Positions 1 to 9,053 of a DNA stretch of 22,165 bases are shown in pieces. This DNA comes from a virus. The notes below the pieces were generated by a model. It worked only from the letters and a program-made list of their open reading frames with translations. It was not told the origin of the DNA and searched no databases. How positions within the stretch are numbered: position 1 is the first letter of the stretch; every line of letters begins with the position of its first letter. The DNA is taken from positions 11,112-33,276 of IMG/VR virus record IMGVR_UViG_3300001589_000041; one strand, written 5' to 3'. Both the position numbers and the translations under genes were made by a program.

Positions 1-636
1 GGTGCTGCTGATCCTGGAGCTGGATCTGATGGTATTTTCTATGCTGTACAACAAAGAGGTAATATCTGGGACGGTGGAAACCCAACAGTGTTAGCTGACT
101 TTGATAATGTAATTAGTCGTCTAGACAAGCAAGGAGCGATTGAAGAAAACGTATTATTCGTTGACAGACAATTTGCTTTTGATATTGATGATATGTTAGC
201 TGCCCAAAACTCTTACGGAGCAGGCGGTACTTCATATGGTCTTTTTGACAATGACGAAGAGATGGCGTTAAACTTAGGTTTCTCAGGATTTAGAAGAGGT
301 TATGACTTCTACAAGACTGACTGGAAATACCTGAATGACCCAACTATGAGAGGTGGACTTCCAACAGGAGCAGGATCAGGACGTGTAAACGGACTACTTG
401 TGCCCGCTGGATCAACTAGTGTTTACGACCAAATCCTTGGTAAAAACGCTAAGAGACCTTTCTTACATGTTAGATATAGAGCTTCAGAAACTGAAGACAG
501 ACGTTACAAAACTTGGATTACTGGTTCTGCTGGTGGTGCAAGAACAAGTGATGTTGATAACATGCAAGTAAACTTCTTGTCAGAGAGAGCTGTTTGTACT
601 TTAGGTGCTAACAACTTCTTTATCTTCCAAGAATAG
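1..636 (+). CDS. Major capsid protein, 3' part (5' truncated by window edge)
   Basis: The reading frame is open from base 1, so the gene starts outside the window; 211 C-terminal residues are visible. The GTG at 88 is internal and should not be used as a start. The segment G-Y-D-F-Y-K-T-D-W-K-Y-L-N-D followed by T-M-R-G-G, and a late stretch ending in N-N-F-F-I-F-Q-E, resemble capsid proteins of crAss-like and related Bacteroidetes podoviruses, which have the HK97 fold. The position fits: a strong terminator follows at once, then small structural genes, neck proteins and the tail nozzle. The role would be the shell subunit of the head. The family is assigned from remembered motifs and gene order; the N-terminal arm and any scaffold or protease region cannot be seen. 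Confidence 0.72.
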   Translation, partial: GAADPGAGSDGIFYAVQQRGNIWDGGNPTVLADFDNVISRLDKQGAIEENVLFVDRQFAFDIDDMLAAQNSYGAGGTSYGLFDNDEEMALNLGFSGFRRGYDFYKTDWKYLNDPTMRGGLPTGAGSGRVNGLLVPAGSTSVYDQILGKNAKRPFLHVRYRASETEDRRYKTWITGSAGGARTSDVDNMQVNFLSERAVCTLGANNFFIFQE

Positions 637-647
637 TACACTATCTT

Positions 648-680
648 AATGGGGGTGTAAAAGCCCCCATTATTTTTATT
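648..680 (+). terminator. Rho-independent terminator after the capsid gene
   Basis: An 8-bp perfect stem, AATGGGGG (648-655) pairing with CCCCCATT (664-671), encloses an 8-nt loop and is followed by ATTTTTATT. It begins 11 bases after the capsid stop codon. The five G:C pairs make it the strongest hairpin noticed in the window. It probably separates abundant capsid mRNA from the genes downstream. Confidence 0.85.
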
Positions 681-701
681 ATAAATTTTAAATCTAATCT
701 A
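671..701 (+). promoter_or_regulatory. Putative variant promoter and AATCT-repeat leader of the next gene
   Basis: After the terminator lies TATTTTTA (671-678), a TAnnTTTA variant of the Bacteroidetes -7 box, then an AT-rich spacer and AATCTAATCTA placed directly before the ATG at 702. The stretch from TAnnTTTA to the start codon closely resembles the stretch before the gene at 10117; the last 16 nt, AATCTAATCTAATGAA, are identical (691-706 and 10106-10121). There is no Shine-Dalgarno sequence. That it is a promoter is inferred from position and from the second copy. Confidence 0.4.
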
Positions 702-1454
702 ATGAATACGACTACCAAATACGTAGATAAAATCTACAAGCTTACACGAGAAACTGCACCTTTATCCTTAATCTTAGCGTCAAGACATACACAGAGATTT
801 CCTCTGCTATGGTTTGATGAAGAAACAGGATCCAACAAAGCATTAAGGTATGCAAGAAATCAAAACTCACCTTTTCAGGATGAACAAGATAATAATGCTA
901 TTTTAGAGCCTATTGTTTTTGAAAATGGGTTTTTAACAGTTCCTAAGAATAATCAAGTACTTCAGAAGTTTTTAGAATACCACCCTGGTAAAGGGCGTGT
1001 ATATGTAGAAGTGGACAAAGCTAAAGATGCTGCACAAATTGTAGAAGAGTTAAATGCTGAAGTTGATGCGCTTATAGAAGCTAGACAACTTAGTGTTGAT
1101 CAAGTGGAAAACATAGCTAGGGTTATATTTCAAATAGATATAACAACAGTAACAACAGCGGAGCTTAGACGAGATATATTAGTCTTTGCTAAAAATCAAC
1201 CACAAGATTTTTTACTATTATTAAAAGATCCAGCGTTAAAACTAAATTCTAAAATACAGTTATTCTTTGACAAAAAGTTACTTCAATTTAGAAATAGCAA
1301 TAAAGAGGTTTGGTTTAATACTCCATCCAATAAAAAGAAAATGTTAAATGTTCCTTATAAAGAAGATCCCTACTATATCATTGCATCTCATTTTCAATCA
1401 GATGAGGGATTGGAAGCGTTAAAGCATCTATCTAATCTAGCAAAAAACGTATAA
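702..1454 (+). CDS. Conserved phage structural protein, function unknown
   Basis: This is a 250-residue soluble protein with no signal peptide or membrane segment. Around residues 30-65 it has a block reading R-F-P-L-L-W-F-D-E-E-T-G and later R-Y-A-R-N-Q-N-S-P-F, then a helical middle rich in Glu, Ala and Lys (about 105-165) and a C-terminal block containing V-P-Y-K-E-D-P-Y-Y. I recall similar proteins next to capsid genes of marine phages but cannot name a function. Between the capsid and the adaptor genes, a head-completion or auxiliary capsid role is possible. The ATG at 702 directly follows the AATCTAATCTA leader, which supports this start. The gene ends 58 bases before the next gene's ATG. 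Confidence 0.75.
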   Translation: MNTTTKYVDKIYKLTRETAPLSLILASRHTQRFPLLWFDEETGSNKALRYARNQNSPFQDEQDNNAILEPIVFENGFLTVPKNNQVLQKFLEYHPGKGRVYVEVDKAKDAAQIVEELNAEVDALIEARQLSVDQVENIARVIFQIDITTVTTAELRRDILVFAKNQPQDFLLLLKDPALKLNSKIQLFFDKKLLQFRNSNKEVWFNTPSNKKKMLNVPYKEDPYYIIASHFQSDEGLEALKHLSNLAKNV

Positions 1455-1474
1455 ATTCATCGTTTTTATTTTTT
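1443..1474 (+). terminator. Possible weak terminator overlapping the stop codon
   Basis: AAAAACG (1443-1449) can pair with CGTTTTT (1461-1467), with the TAA stop of the preceding gene in the loop and a T-rich tract after the stem. Only two G:C pairs stabilise it, so it may be a chance AT-rich dyad. Confidence 0.28.
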
Positions 1475-1475
1475 G

Positions 1476-1483
1476 TATATTTG
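1476..1483 (+). promoter_or_regulatory. Bacteroidetes-type -7 promoter box
   Basis: TATATTTG matches the TAnnTTTG -7 consensus recognised by the primary sigma factor of Bacteroidetes. It lies 29 bases before the ATG at 1513. No clear TTG -33 element is seen at the usual distance. Together with the terminator at 1823-1859, it makes the 95-residue gene a single-gene transcription unit. Confidence 0.5.
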
Positions 1484-1512
1484 TTTTTTGTTTAACCCAT
1501 AAATTTTTTAAC

Positions 1513-1800
1513 ATGGCAAAATATATTACATTCGATACTGCAAGTAACGGAAATGTTCACCTTGCAACAGATGACATTCTTTATGCAGAAACCACAAGTT
1601 CAACTGCTGGAACAATCTTTTTGAAAGGCGGAAGCCACAAATTTACTGTTACTGGAACAGGTTTAACTTCAGGTTTTGCAGCAAATGTAAACGCCGCATT
1701 AGTTAACGCAGCTGAAACAAGTTGGACTAACGCAGTAGTTCCTGTAAGTAAATCAGGAGGGCTTTTAGTATTTACTAGCGTAGCTGTAGCTACTATTTAA
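1513..1800 (+). CDS. Small structural protein, possible capsid decoration protein
   Basis: A 95-residue protein rich in Ala, Thr, Ser and Val with a predicted all-beta character and almost no charge. It begins M-A-K-Y-I-T-F-D-T and ends in a hydrophobic V-F-T-S-V-A-V-A-T-I. No signal peptide or enzymatic motif is visible. The gene is framed by its own TAnnTTTG promoter and a good terminator, so it is probably made at a level different from its neighbours, as expected for an abundant decoration or head protein. The position between capsid and neck genes fits that role, but function is inferred from size, composition and context only. The start is the only ATG consistent with the promoter spacing. 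Confidence 0.72.
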   Translation: MAKYITFDTASNGNVHLATDDILYAETTSSTAGTIFLKGGSHKFTVTGTGLTSGFAANVNAALVNAAETSWTNAVVPVSKSGGLLVFTSVAVATI

Positions 1801-1822
1801 CATTACCTTTTTATTAGGTACT

Positions 1823-1859
1823 AGAGAGAGGTCATGAAAAATTGACCTCTTTTTTTTTT
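1823..1859 (+). terminator. Rho-independent terminator after the 95-residue gene
   Basis: AGAGGTCA (1827-1834) pairs perfectly with TGACCTCT (1843-1850) across an 8-nt loop, extended by weaker pairs from 1823, and is followed by nine T residues. It lies 23 bases after the stop codon. Its 3' arm overlaps the likely -33 element of the next promoter. Confidence 0.88.
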
Positions 1860-1870
1860 ACCTATCTTTG
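1842..1870 (+). promoter_or_regulatory. Bacteroidetes-type promoter fused to the terminator
   Basis: TTG (1842-1844) lies 18 bases before a perfect TATCTTTG -7 box (1863-1870), close to the Bacteroidetes -33/-7 arrangement. The -33 element lies in the descending arm of the terminator hairpin, so one transcription unit ends exactly where the next begins. The next ATG, at 1885, follows the box by 14 bases, implying a very short leader. Confidence 0.6.
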
Positions 1871-1884
1871 TGAAAAGACTATTA

Positions 1885-2841
1885 ATGATAAATGCTGTTA
1901 GAAATACAGTTTTAGCAATATTAAATAAGAATAATTACGGTTACATATCGCCTGCTGATTTTAATCTTTTTGCTAAACAAGCTCAATTAGACATATTTGA
2001 TGAATATTTTATTTCTTACAACCAGCAAGTTAATGAAGAAAATGCTAGACTTTCTGGCACGGGATATGCTGATATAAAAAAAGGCTATGAAGAGGTTATT
2101 GACACTTTTTCAGTAACGGGATCATTAGCTAACACATCTACAAATGTTTACACGGTACCGACCAGCGCAACAACAGGATCAGATTATTATTTGTTAAATA
2201 AAATATTAATATATAGTAAAACAATTTCAACTGGAACAACCACTGGAGTATCGGGAAATAATACTTTAGTTGATGCCACTGCAACCTTTCAAACTGATGG
2301 AGTTTTAGTGGGCGATGTAGTATCTGTTATAATTAATGCTTCTAATGTTTCAAACCTTACTGTTACAGCAGTAACAAATAATACACAAATAGTTGTCACC
2401 CCTTCTCTATTAAACACTTCTCCTTTAGCTTACTCGATTTATAGACCTTCCGACTTAACTAGTGAAGCGGAGTCCGTTAGTCATAGTAAAATTACATTGT
2501 TAAATAAATCATCTTTAACCTCACCCAACGCAACCTATCCTGCTTATACATTAGAGGGGAATTCAATCTCTATATTTCCAACCACAATTAATAATGTCGG
2601 TCGTGTGACTTCGCAATATATAAGATATCCAAAAGACCCAAAGTGGACTTATATAAGTCTATCGGGAGGTGAACCTTTATTTGATCAAACACAAACTGAT
2701 TTTCAAGATTTTGAACTTCCGGAGGACGATGTAAATAATCTTGTAGCTCGAATTTTACAATACGCAGGTCTTTCTATAAGAGAAATATCAACGGTACAGT
2801 TTGGTCAAGCGTTAGAACGACAAGAAACACAAGAACAATAA
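1885..2841 (+). CDS. Head-tail adaptor / ring-type structural protein
   Basis: A 318-residue protein. I place the start at the ATG at 1885, not the in-frame GTG at 1870, because that GTG overlaps the -7 promoter box and cannot lie in the mRNA made from it. The N-terminal ~70 residues are helical (D-F-N-L-F-A-K-Q-A-Q-L-D-I-F-D-E-Y), followed by a Thr/Ser/Val-rich beta domain (about 75-200) and a C-terminal helical tail rich in Asp, Glu and Gln. This helix-beta-helix layout and the position just before the next neck gene and the nozzle suit a ring or adaptor protein of the T7 gp11 or crAss-like ring type. The family is inferred from context; no catalytic motif is seen. Confidence 0.68.
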   Translation: MINAVRNTVLAILNKNNYGYISPADFNLFAKQAQLDIFDEYFISYNQQVNEENARLSGTGYADIKKGYEEVIDTFSVTGSLANTSTNVYTVPTSATTGSDYYLLNKILIYSKTISTGTTTGVSGNNTLVDATATFQTDGVLVGDVVSVIINASNVSNLTVTAVTNNTQIVVTPSLLNTSPLAYSIYRPSDLTSEAESVSHSKITLLNKSSLTSPNATYPAYTLEGNSISIFPTTINNVGRVTSQYIRYPKDPKWTYISLSGGEPLFDQTQTDFQDFELPEDDVNNLVARILQYAGLSIREISTVQFGQALERQETQEQ

Positions 2842-2842
2842 G

Positions 2843-3757
2843 ATGGCATATATAAATCAAAAAAAATATTACACTAATGACGGTGTTGTACCAACTGATT
2901 TGAATTGGGGTTCATATCAATACATAAGCTTAAAAGATATAGTAAATAATTTTTTACTTATGTATGATGGAAATCATTCACTTATTAACAATGAAGAAAG
3001 GTTTAAGATATTATTTCACGCAAAAAGAGGTATTCAAGAATTAAACTATGATGCGTTTAAAGAAATCAAATCATTACAACTTACAGTGTATTCAGACTTG
3101 AGATTTGTTATGCCTTCCGATTATGTTAATTGGGTTCGAATATCTTTATTTAAAAATAACACCATAAGACCACTGCTTGAGAATATTCAAGTTCAATCAG
3201 CGCTATCATACGTACAAAGCGCTACGTCTTCCTTTACTTACGATGCAAACGATAATGTTAACACTCAAACATCAAGTATAGATACAGCTAGAACTGACGG
3301 TTCATTAAACAGTATATACTTAAACCAAGCTAATCTTGATCAAGATAACAATCCACCTTATAATGAGGATTTTTATGATACGCATATAGGGGCCCGTTAC
3401 GGCCTTAACACAGAGACAGCCAACATGAACCCTACCTTTACTATAGATAAGAAAGCAGGAGTTATTAATTTTAACTCAACGATGGCAAATGAGCAGTGTA
3501 TATTGGAATACATATCAGACGGTATGGAGGGAGGAGATGATTCTTTAATTACTGTAAATAAATTATTTGAAGATTATATATATGCTTTTATCAAATACGC
3601 AATACTAAATAATAAATTTGGAGTTCAGGAATACATAATTAATCGTGCACGAAAAGACAAAACTTCCTTGTTGAGAAATGCTAAAATTAGATTAAGCAAT
3701 ATTCATCCGGGTAGATTGTTAATGAATATGCGCGGAAATAATAAGTGGATTAAATAG
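2843..3757 (+). CDS. Tail ring / adaptor protein of podovirus type
   Basis: A 304-residue protein starting one base after the previous stop, so it is probably translationally coupled. Features: a helical stretch F-K-I-L-F-H-A-K-R-G-I-Q-E-L-N-Y-D (residues about 52-70), typical of phage neck proteins that begin with an 'alpha-helix then L-Y-D' segment; a segment V-M-P-S-D-Y-V-N-W-V-R-I (about 89-100), common in ring or gp4-like adaptors; a Ser/Thr/Asn-rich variable insert (about 125-200); and a basic C-terminus. I recall similar proteins in crAss-like and marine Bacteroidetes phages, always next to the nozzle gene. Likely role: one ring of the connector between portal and tail nozzle. The exact family cannot be proved here. 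Confidence 0.7.
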   Translation: MAYINQKKYYTNDGVVPTDLNWGSYQYISLKDIVNNFLLMYDGNHSLINNEERFKILFHAKRGIQELNYDAFKEIKSLQLTVYSDLRFVMPSDYVNWVRISLFKNNTIRPLLENIQVQSALSYVQSATSSFTYDANDNVNTQTSSIDTARTDGSLNSIYLNQANLDQDNNPPYNEDFYDTHIGARYGLNTETANMNPTFTIDKKAGVINFNSTMANEQCILEYISDGMEGGDDSLITVNKLFEDYIYAFIKYAILNNKFGVQEYIINRARKDKTSLLRNAKIRLSNIHPGRLLMNMRGNNKWIK

Positions 3758-3758
3758 A

Positions 3759-6700
3759 ATGGCAAATCTTCAGAGAAATTTTATTAAAGGAAGAATGAAT
3801 AAAAGCCTTGATGAAAGGCTACTTCCCAATGGTGAATATATAGACGCTCTTAACGTTAGGCTTGGTTCCACTGAAGATAGCGAGATAGGGTCCGTAGAAA
3901 ATTCGAAAGGTAATACAGTCTTAACTCAACTTTCATATTCAGGAGCTGATACTAGTCTAGCAGCTCGATGCATAGGGGCTTTCGAGGATGGTGTGAATCA
4001 AAGGATATATTGGTTTGTACACGATCCTTCTTTTACTTTAGGCTTGCCACAAAAACTAGATTTAATTGTTTCATACAATGTTCATACAAGTAACTTAACG
4101 TACCACATTATTAGCATTAATGACGGAAGTGACACCTCTACCACTCTTAACTTTAGTTCTGATAGTTTAATAACAGGGGTTAACTTGGTCGACGATCTGC
4201 TGTTTTTTACTGATAATTTAAATCCTCCTAGGGTAATAAACATAAACAAAAGCTATGATGTTCCAGTAAATAATATAGATCAATTTATTGCTGAAGATAT
4301 ATTAGTTATAAAAAGACCTCCTGTTGAAGCGCCAACCTTAAAACTTTTTAATGTCGCGGGACAACAAGATAATTTCTTAGAAGAAAGATTTATTTCTTTT
4401 GCTTATCGTTATAGATATTCAAATGGAGAGTATTCTGCGACATCTCAGTTTAGCAAGTATGCGTTTGACCCTGGAACTTTTAATTTTAGCTTTAATAGTT
4501 TTTTAAATGAAGGAATGAAAAACAGTAAGAACGCTGTTATCATAACATTTAATGCCGGAGGACCTTTAGTAAAAGATATACAATTATTATTTAAAGAGTC
4601 TACGACCAATACTATTAAGGTAATAGAAACTTTTAATAAGAGTAATTTAGGTTACGCAGATTTTAATAATTATACTTTTACTTTTGATGAAAGTAAAATA
4701 TTTACCGTTTTACCTGAAAGCGAAATATTAAGGTTATTTGATAATGTTCCTAAGATAGCCAAAGCTCAAACTATTATGGGCAACAGACTTGTTTATGGAA
4801 ACTACAAAGATGGTTATGATTTAGTAGATAAATTTAATGATCCATTAAAATTAGAATTTATTTCAAATCTAACTTCTCAACCAATAGATGTTGAGGCTAT
4901 AAATACGCCCGTAGGCCCACATACATATACAATAAATACCTCTCAAACTATTATAAACCCTGTTTTATATATAGATTTATCTAATTTTGAATTAATAAAA
5001 GGTTCTGTTGTTACTATAGATTTTAGAATTATACATAAATCATTTTCTGGTAATACTCCCGGTGGAACCACACCACCAACTGATTTAATATTTGAATACA
5101 TTCTTCCTCAAGATTTTGCTAATGTATATTCATTAGCCACAAGTACAGATTTTATAGAAAAAGTAGGAACTGCTACAAATATACAAACTGTTCCTAATGC
5201 GAGTCTTGGAACAACCCTAACAGACCAAGTTAACGCCGCTATCCCATCATCCTTAGGAACGTATACCAAAACAGCAAGTGGTATTACAGCGGACGGTGAA
5301 CCTATTGCAATTATTGCAGAACCAACAAATAACACCATTGGATTAGTTTTGATTGCAATGAAATATGTTGATGGTTCAAACATTGCTTACGAATATTATA
5401 ATATAAATTTTGCTTCTGGTGATTATCAAGGAAAGAACAATATATTAAGTTTACATAGTAACCGAGGGTATGAGATTGGCATTGTTTATATGGACGAATA
5501 TAACCGCTCATCTACAGCTTTAGTAAGCCCAAGCAATACTATTCAAGTCCCCTGTGCTAATTCTGTAAACCAAAATAAAATTCAAGTTACTATACCAATA
5601 CAGCAGCTAGCACCAAAGTGGTCGACAAGATATAAGTTTGTTATAAAACCATCTGAAGACACTTACGATACTATTTACTCCAACATATATTATAAGCCTG
5701 TAGGATCAAGTTTTGTTTGGTTTTTACTAGAGGGGGAAAGTTCAAATAAAATAGAAGAAGGAGATCGTTTAATAGTTAAATCTGACAGTCAAGGTCCAGT
5801 TTTAAGATGTGTGGAAACTACGGTTTTAGAAAAATCGGCTCAAATAGCAGATTTCATAACAGCTAAAGATGATAGCGGTAATACCATATCGATTGCTGCT
5901 GGTACATACATGAAGTTAAATCCAAGTAACTTTTCAGCTGCCGTTACAGATAATGGAATAGTTGCTCCAGGGTCTAAGTACACCGCTAGAAATGCACCTG
6001 GAACCTTTCCAATAATGGCTTATAATTTAAATATAGAAGACCCCTCTAATTCAGGTCAATATTTAGATTATAACGTTCCCTCTGGTAGTAGAATTACTTT
6101 AAATATAAGACAGGAAAGGGTTGGACCTAGATCAGGTAATAGTTTGTGCGAAAGAAGGATAAATGAAATTGATGTAAATCTTATTACCACTAGAGATTAC
6201 TCTAGTATGGAGAACTGGTTTTATGGTGACAATATTGGTGATGTTTTACAAACAGCAGCACAGACCGAAGTTGGCGGAGGCGATGCTCCTATTTTAAACG
6301 AAGTACAACCATTTTTATCTCAGGCTGGGGCTCCAAACTTAGATTCTACAACGTCGACAGACATTGCAACTAATCTAACAACAAATTATTATAGAGTATA
6401 TAGGAACACAACTACAAATCAATTATCTCTTTTAATTACGGGAACAGAAAGGTGTTCGGGACGCACAGGAATTAGCAAACGAAGGTCAAGCATTACAGCA
6501 GAAATACAAGTATTTAGATCTGAATCCGTTATTACTTTTGAGAGTATACCTCAAGACGCAGCGGCTGATGTTTGGTATGAAAACCATTTGTCTTTTCCTA
6601 TAGACGAGGACGGACATCACCAAGCAAATGTGCAGAATCAAACCGATAACGTGTCAGCTATAGTTGATACCGAATTTGCAAATGTCTATACTTTTGGAAA

Positions 6701-9050
6701 TGGAGTAGAAAGTTATAAAATATTAGATTCTTTAACTGGGAGAACCTTAAACTATGGGGAAAGAGTAACTACCACTACTTCACAAGAATATAAAGAGAGT
6801 GACAGAATAGCTGACCTAACTTATAGCGGGGTTTACAATGATGAGTCTAATGTAAATAAATTAAACGAATTTAATTTAGGGTTAGCTAATTTTAAAATAT
6901 TAGAAGATAGTTTTGGCGGCATACAAATACTTCATTCAAGAAAAACGGATATTTTAGTATTACAAGAAGATAAAATATCTTACGTGTTATCAGGTAAAAA
7001 TTTACTAACCGATGCCATCGGGGGTGGGGCATTAACCTCTATTCCTGAAGTTTTGGGTACACAAATATCGAGAATAGAAGAATACGGTATAAGCAAAAAC
7101 CCCGAAAGCTTTGCTTCGTGGGGAGCAAACAAATATTTTACGGATGCAAAAAGAGGAGTTGTATTAACCTTAAAAGGTTCAAGTGCGCAGAATGAACAGC
7201 TAGAGATAATCTCTCAATACGGAATGCGTGGGTGGTTTAGAGACACTTTTATAGAGTCTTTTGACACAGAAAAAATTGGTGGATTTGATCCTTACATGAA
7301 TGAGTATGTTTTGGCTACGTCTTTATCTACAGGGTCCTTATTAGCTGAGTGTGTAAATTGTGGTATTAACAAATCTATTACTTTAACTCCTAACGTGCCA
7401 TTTACATATTGTGTTGACTTAACAGAGTTTTTAGGAGAAACAGAGATAAAGTATACTATTCCTTTTGAGGGAAACGATGCGGTTAATAGTGAGGCGGGAG
7501 TAAATATAGTAACTGAATTAAACTCAAATCAGATTGTTAGTGAAAATGTTTTATCTGGAACAGGATATGTTATAACGGCAGTTTATAATGGAATTACCTA
7601 TTCCACTGGAAATGTGTTTAAAAGTGGAGTTTTAACATTTAACAAAAACTCAGTTACTGCAACCAAGGTGGACATTACTATAACCACAAGCTCAACATTA
7701 GCTGATACCATTCAAGTGGATGTCGAATGTCCAAACTCACAAATTATTAATATTTATAACATAGCTGTAACTAGTAACTCGGATGCAGAAAAATTTATAA
7801 CAAATGAATACAGGTGGAGTTCGGGAACTTATAACTCGCCTCTTCACTCAGAAAGAGTAGAGTTTTCTACTAGCACCACTAATCCTATAGTCTCACAATA
7901 CTCTTTGGTTTCAGGACGCGAAGGCGGTGGTGTTATACCAGGTGCAAATGCAGTGGTTTCTATTATAAGTAGAAAAGAAGGTTTTGACAACTACGTTTTT
8001 AATTCAGCAAATAGATTAAAATATTATAGAAGTGATACTCTCTTTCAAAATAATGGGGCTGATATAACAAGACTTTTAGCTCTTGCTAGTGATGCTGTTC
8101 CAATATTGTCACAAGCTAACCCTCCTCAAGACTTTGCTACATTTACTCTACCCTCTACAGGCCAAAACCTATATTTAATATGGGACTATAGAGAGCCAAC
8201 AGCAGGAATATTATGTCAGTCCACAACATCGGCTAATGATGCGTGTACAGGATGTGCTGCCGTTCCTACGCCACCTATACCACCTGTACCACCAACGCCA
8301 AATTTTTACGGATGGAATATAGAAGCTTCGGGGTCTACGACTAGCCCTTCTTCTTGTCCTTTAACTGGGCAATTAATATACTCTAGCGCTGCAAGCATAA
8401 ATGCTGTGTTTGCTAATAGCACTGTTTTTTACACCACCCCAGGTTTACAGGCTGGAACAGAATTTAATGGAGAAAATAAATATTTTGGAGTAAGGGATCC
8501 TTCATCTGGAAGCGGAACATCTCAAGCGATATTTAGATTTACTAGCGTTGGAACAGTTTCAAATATTGATACTACAGGTGTATGCTCAACTAACCCTGGG
8601 CCTAATCCTAATATTGAAGCGTGGGACTTGCAGTTGTGTGATGGAAGTAGCGCTAACAAACAAGCTCTTCAAGAGGTTAATGGAGATAGACTCTTTGCTG
8701 ACATGGTTATTGGACATGACGGTTCCTGTTACAGAGTGCTTTCTCTAGCACCGAGTGTTTTAGCTGACGGCTTTAGTGAATGGGCAGAGTTTAATGACTA
8801 TGCTGATGGCGGATGTACTCAATGTGACGGTACTATTAAATATTACGAGGTAGCCAACTGTAGCAACCTTGGAAGTCTTACAGACGTAAGAATTGACATA
8901 GGGGGTACATTAGCGGTAGGAGGAGCATATTTTTATAATGGGGCCTGTTACACAGTAACTAAAAACATTGGAGTTAGTAGCGGAGCAACCGTAGTACCTT
9001 CAAAATATTATGGGAATTGTGACCAATGTAACGAAGATAATAACCTTTAA
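3759..9050 (+). CDS. Giant tail nozzle / muzzle ('tail stabilization') protein
   Basis: 1763 residues. The N-terminus (residues 3-45), with N-F-I-K-G-R-M-N-K-S-L-D-E-R-L, P-N-G-E-Y-I-D-A-L-N-V and later V-E-N-S-K-G-N, is the signature of the P22 gp10-like/crAss-like muzzle family, which closes the tail tube and probably touches the cell surface first. The middle (about 50-1200) is beta-rich. A conserved block at about 985-1187 holds L-N-E-F-N-L-G, D-I-L-V-L-Q-E-D-K and G-G-F-D-P-Y-M-N-E-Y. A CxxC and a Pro-rich linker (about 1497-1515) lead to a variable C-terminal region. This ends in two Cys modules (C1627-C1657-C1686xxC1689 and C1701-C1730-C1754xxC1757). No signal peptide. The gene starts one base after the previous stop. 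Confidence 0.8.
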   Translation: MANLQRNFIKGRMNKSLDERLLPNGEYIDALNVRLGSTEDSEIGSVENSKGNTVLTQLSYSGADTSLAARCIGAFEDGVNQRIYWFVHDPSFTLGLPQKLDLIVSYNVHTSNLTYHIISINDGSDTSTTLNFSSDSLITGVNLVDDLLFFTDNLNPPRVININKSYDVPVNNIDQFIAEDILVIKRPPVEAPTLKLFNVAGQQDNFLEERFISFAYRYRYSNGEYSATSQFSKYAFDPGTFNFSFNSFLNEGMKNSKNAVIITFNAGGPLVKDIQLLFKESTTNTIKVIETFNKSNLGYADFNNYTFTFDESKIFTVLPESEILRLFDNVPKIAKAQTIMGNRLVYGNYKDGYDLVDKFNDPLKLEFISNLTSQPIDVEAINTPVGPHTYTINTSQTIINPVLYIDLSNFELIKGSVVTIDFRIIHKSFSGNTPGGTTPPTDLIFEYILPQDFANVYSLATSTDFIEKVGTATNIQTVPNASLGTTLTDQVNAAIPSSLGTYTKTASGITADGEPIAIIAEPTNNTIGLVLIAMKYVDGSNIAYEYYNINFASGDYQGKNNILSLHSNRGYEIGIVYMDEYNRSSTALVSPSNTIQVPCANSVNQNKIQVTIPIQQLAPKWSTRYKFVIKPSEDTYDTIYSNIYYKPVGSSFVWFLLEGESSNKIEEGDRLIVKSDSQGPVLRCVETTVLEKSAQIADFITAKDDSGNTISIAAGTYMKLNPSNFSAAVTDNGIVAPGSKYTARNAPGTFPIMAYNLNIEDPSNSGQYLDYNVPSGSRITLNIRQERVGPRSGNSLCERRINEIDVNLITTRDYSSMENWFYGDNIGDVLQTAAQTEVGGGDAPILNEVQPFLSQAGAPNLDSTTSTDIATNLTTNYYRVYRNTTTNQLSLLITGTERCSGRTGISKRRSSITAEIQVFRSESVITFESIPQDAAADVWYENHLSFPIDEDGHHQANVQNQTDNVSAIVDTEFANVYTFGNGVESYKILDSLTGRTLNYGERVTTTTSQEYKESDRIADLTYSGVYNDESNVNKLNEFNLGLANFKILEDSFGGIQILHSRKTDILVLQEDKISYVLSGKNLLTDAIGGGALTSIPEVLGTQISRIEEYGISKNPESFASWGANKYFTDAKRGVVLTLKGSSAQNEQLEIISQYGMRGWFRDTFIESFDTEKIGGFDPYMNEYVLATSLSTGSLLAECVNCGINKSITLTPNVPFTYCVDLTEFLGETEIKYTIPFEGNDAVNSEAGVNIVTELNSNQIVSENVLSGTGYVITAVYNGITYSTGNVFKSGVLTFNKNSVTATKVDITITTSSTLADTIQVDVECPNSQIINIYNIAVTSNSDAEKFITNEYRWSSGTYNSPLHSERVEFSTSTTNPIVSQYSLVSGREGGGVIPGANAVVSIISRKEGFDNYVFNSANRLKYYRSDTLFQNNGADITRLLALASDAVPILSQANPPQDFATFTLPSTGQNLYLIWDYREPTAGILCQSTTSANDACTGCAAVPTPPIPPVPPTPNFYGWNIEASGSTTSPSSCPLTGQLIYSSAASINAVFANSTVFYTTPGLQAGTEFNGENKYFGVRDPSSGSGTSQAIFRFTSVGTVSNIDTTGVCSTNPGPNPNIEAWDLQLCDGSSANKQALQEVNGDRLFADMVIGHDGSCYRVLSLAPSVLADGFSEWAEFNDYADGGCTQCDGTIKYYEVANCSNLGSLTDVRIDIGGTLAVGGAYFYNGACYTVTKNIGVSSGATVVPSKYYGNCDQCNEDNNL

Positions 9051-9053
9051 ATT

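Noticed and set aside
88-90. GTG as the start of the first gene
   Set aside because: The frame is open to base 1 and the upstream residues continue the same protein; the gene is truncated by the window edge.
1870-1884. GTG at 1870 as the start of the adaptor gene
   Set aside because: It overlaps the last base of a perfect TATCTTTG promoter box, so it would not be in the mRNA; the ATG at 1885 is 14 bases after the box.
5108-5511. Two - strand open frames inside the nozzle gene
   Set aside because: Antisense to a well-supported gene, overlapping each other, with no promoter or family resemblance.
7917-7927. 11-bp match to part of the 34-bp repeat in the nozzle gene
   Set aside because: Too short to distinguish from chance in 22 kb and has no surrounding similarity.
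8548-8748. 66-codon + strand open frame inside the nozzle gene
   Set aside because: Out-of-frame shadow of the nozzle C-terminus, with no initiation signal.
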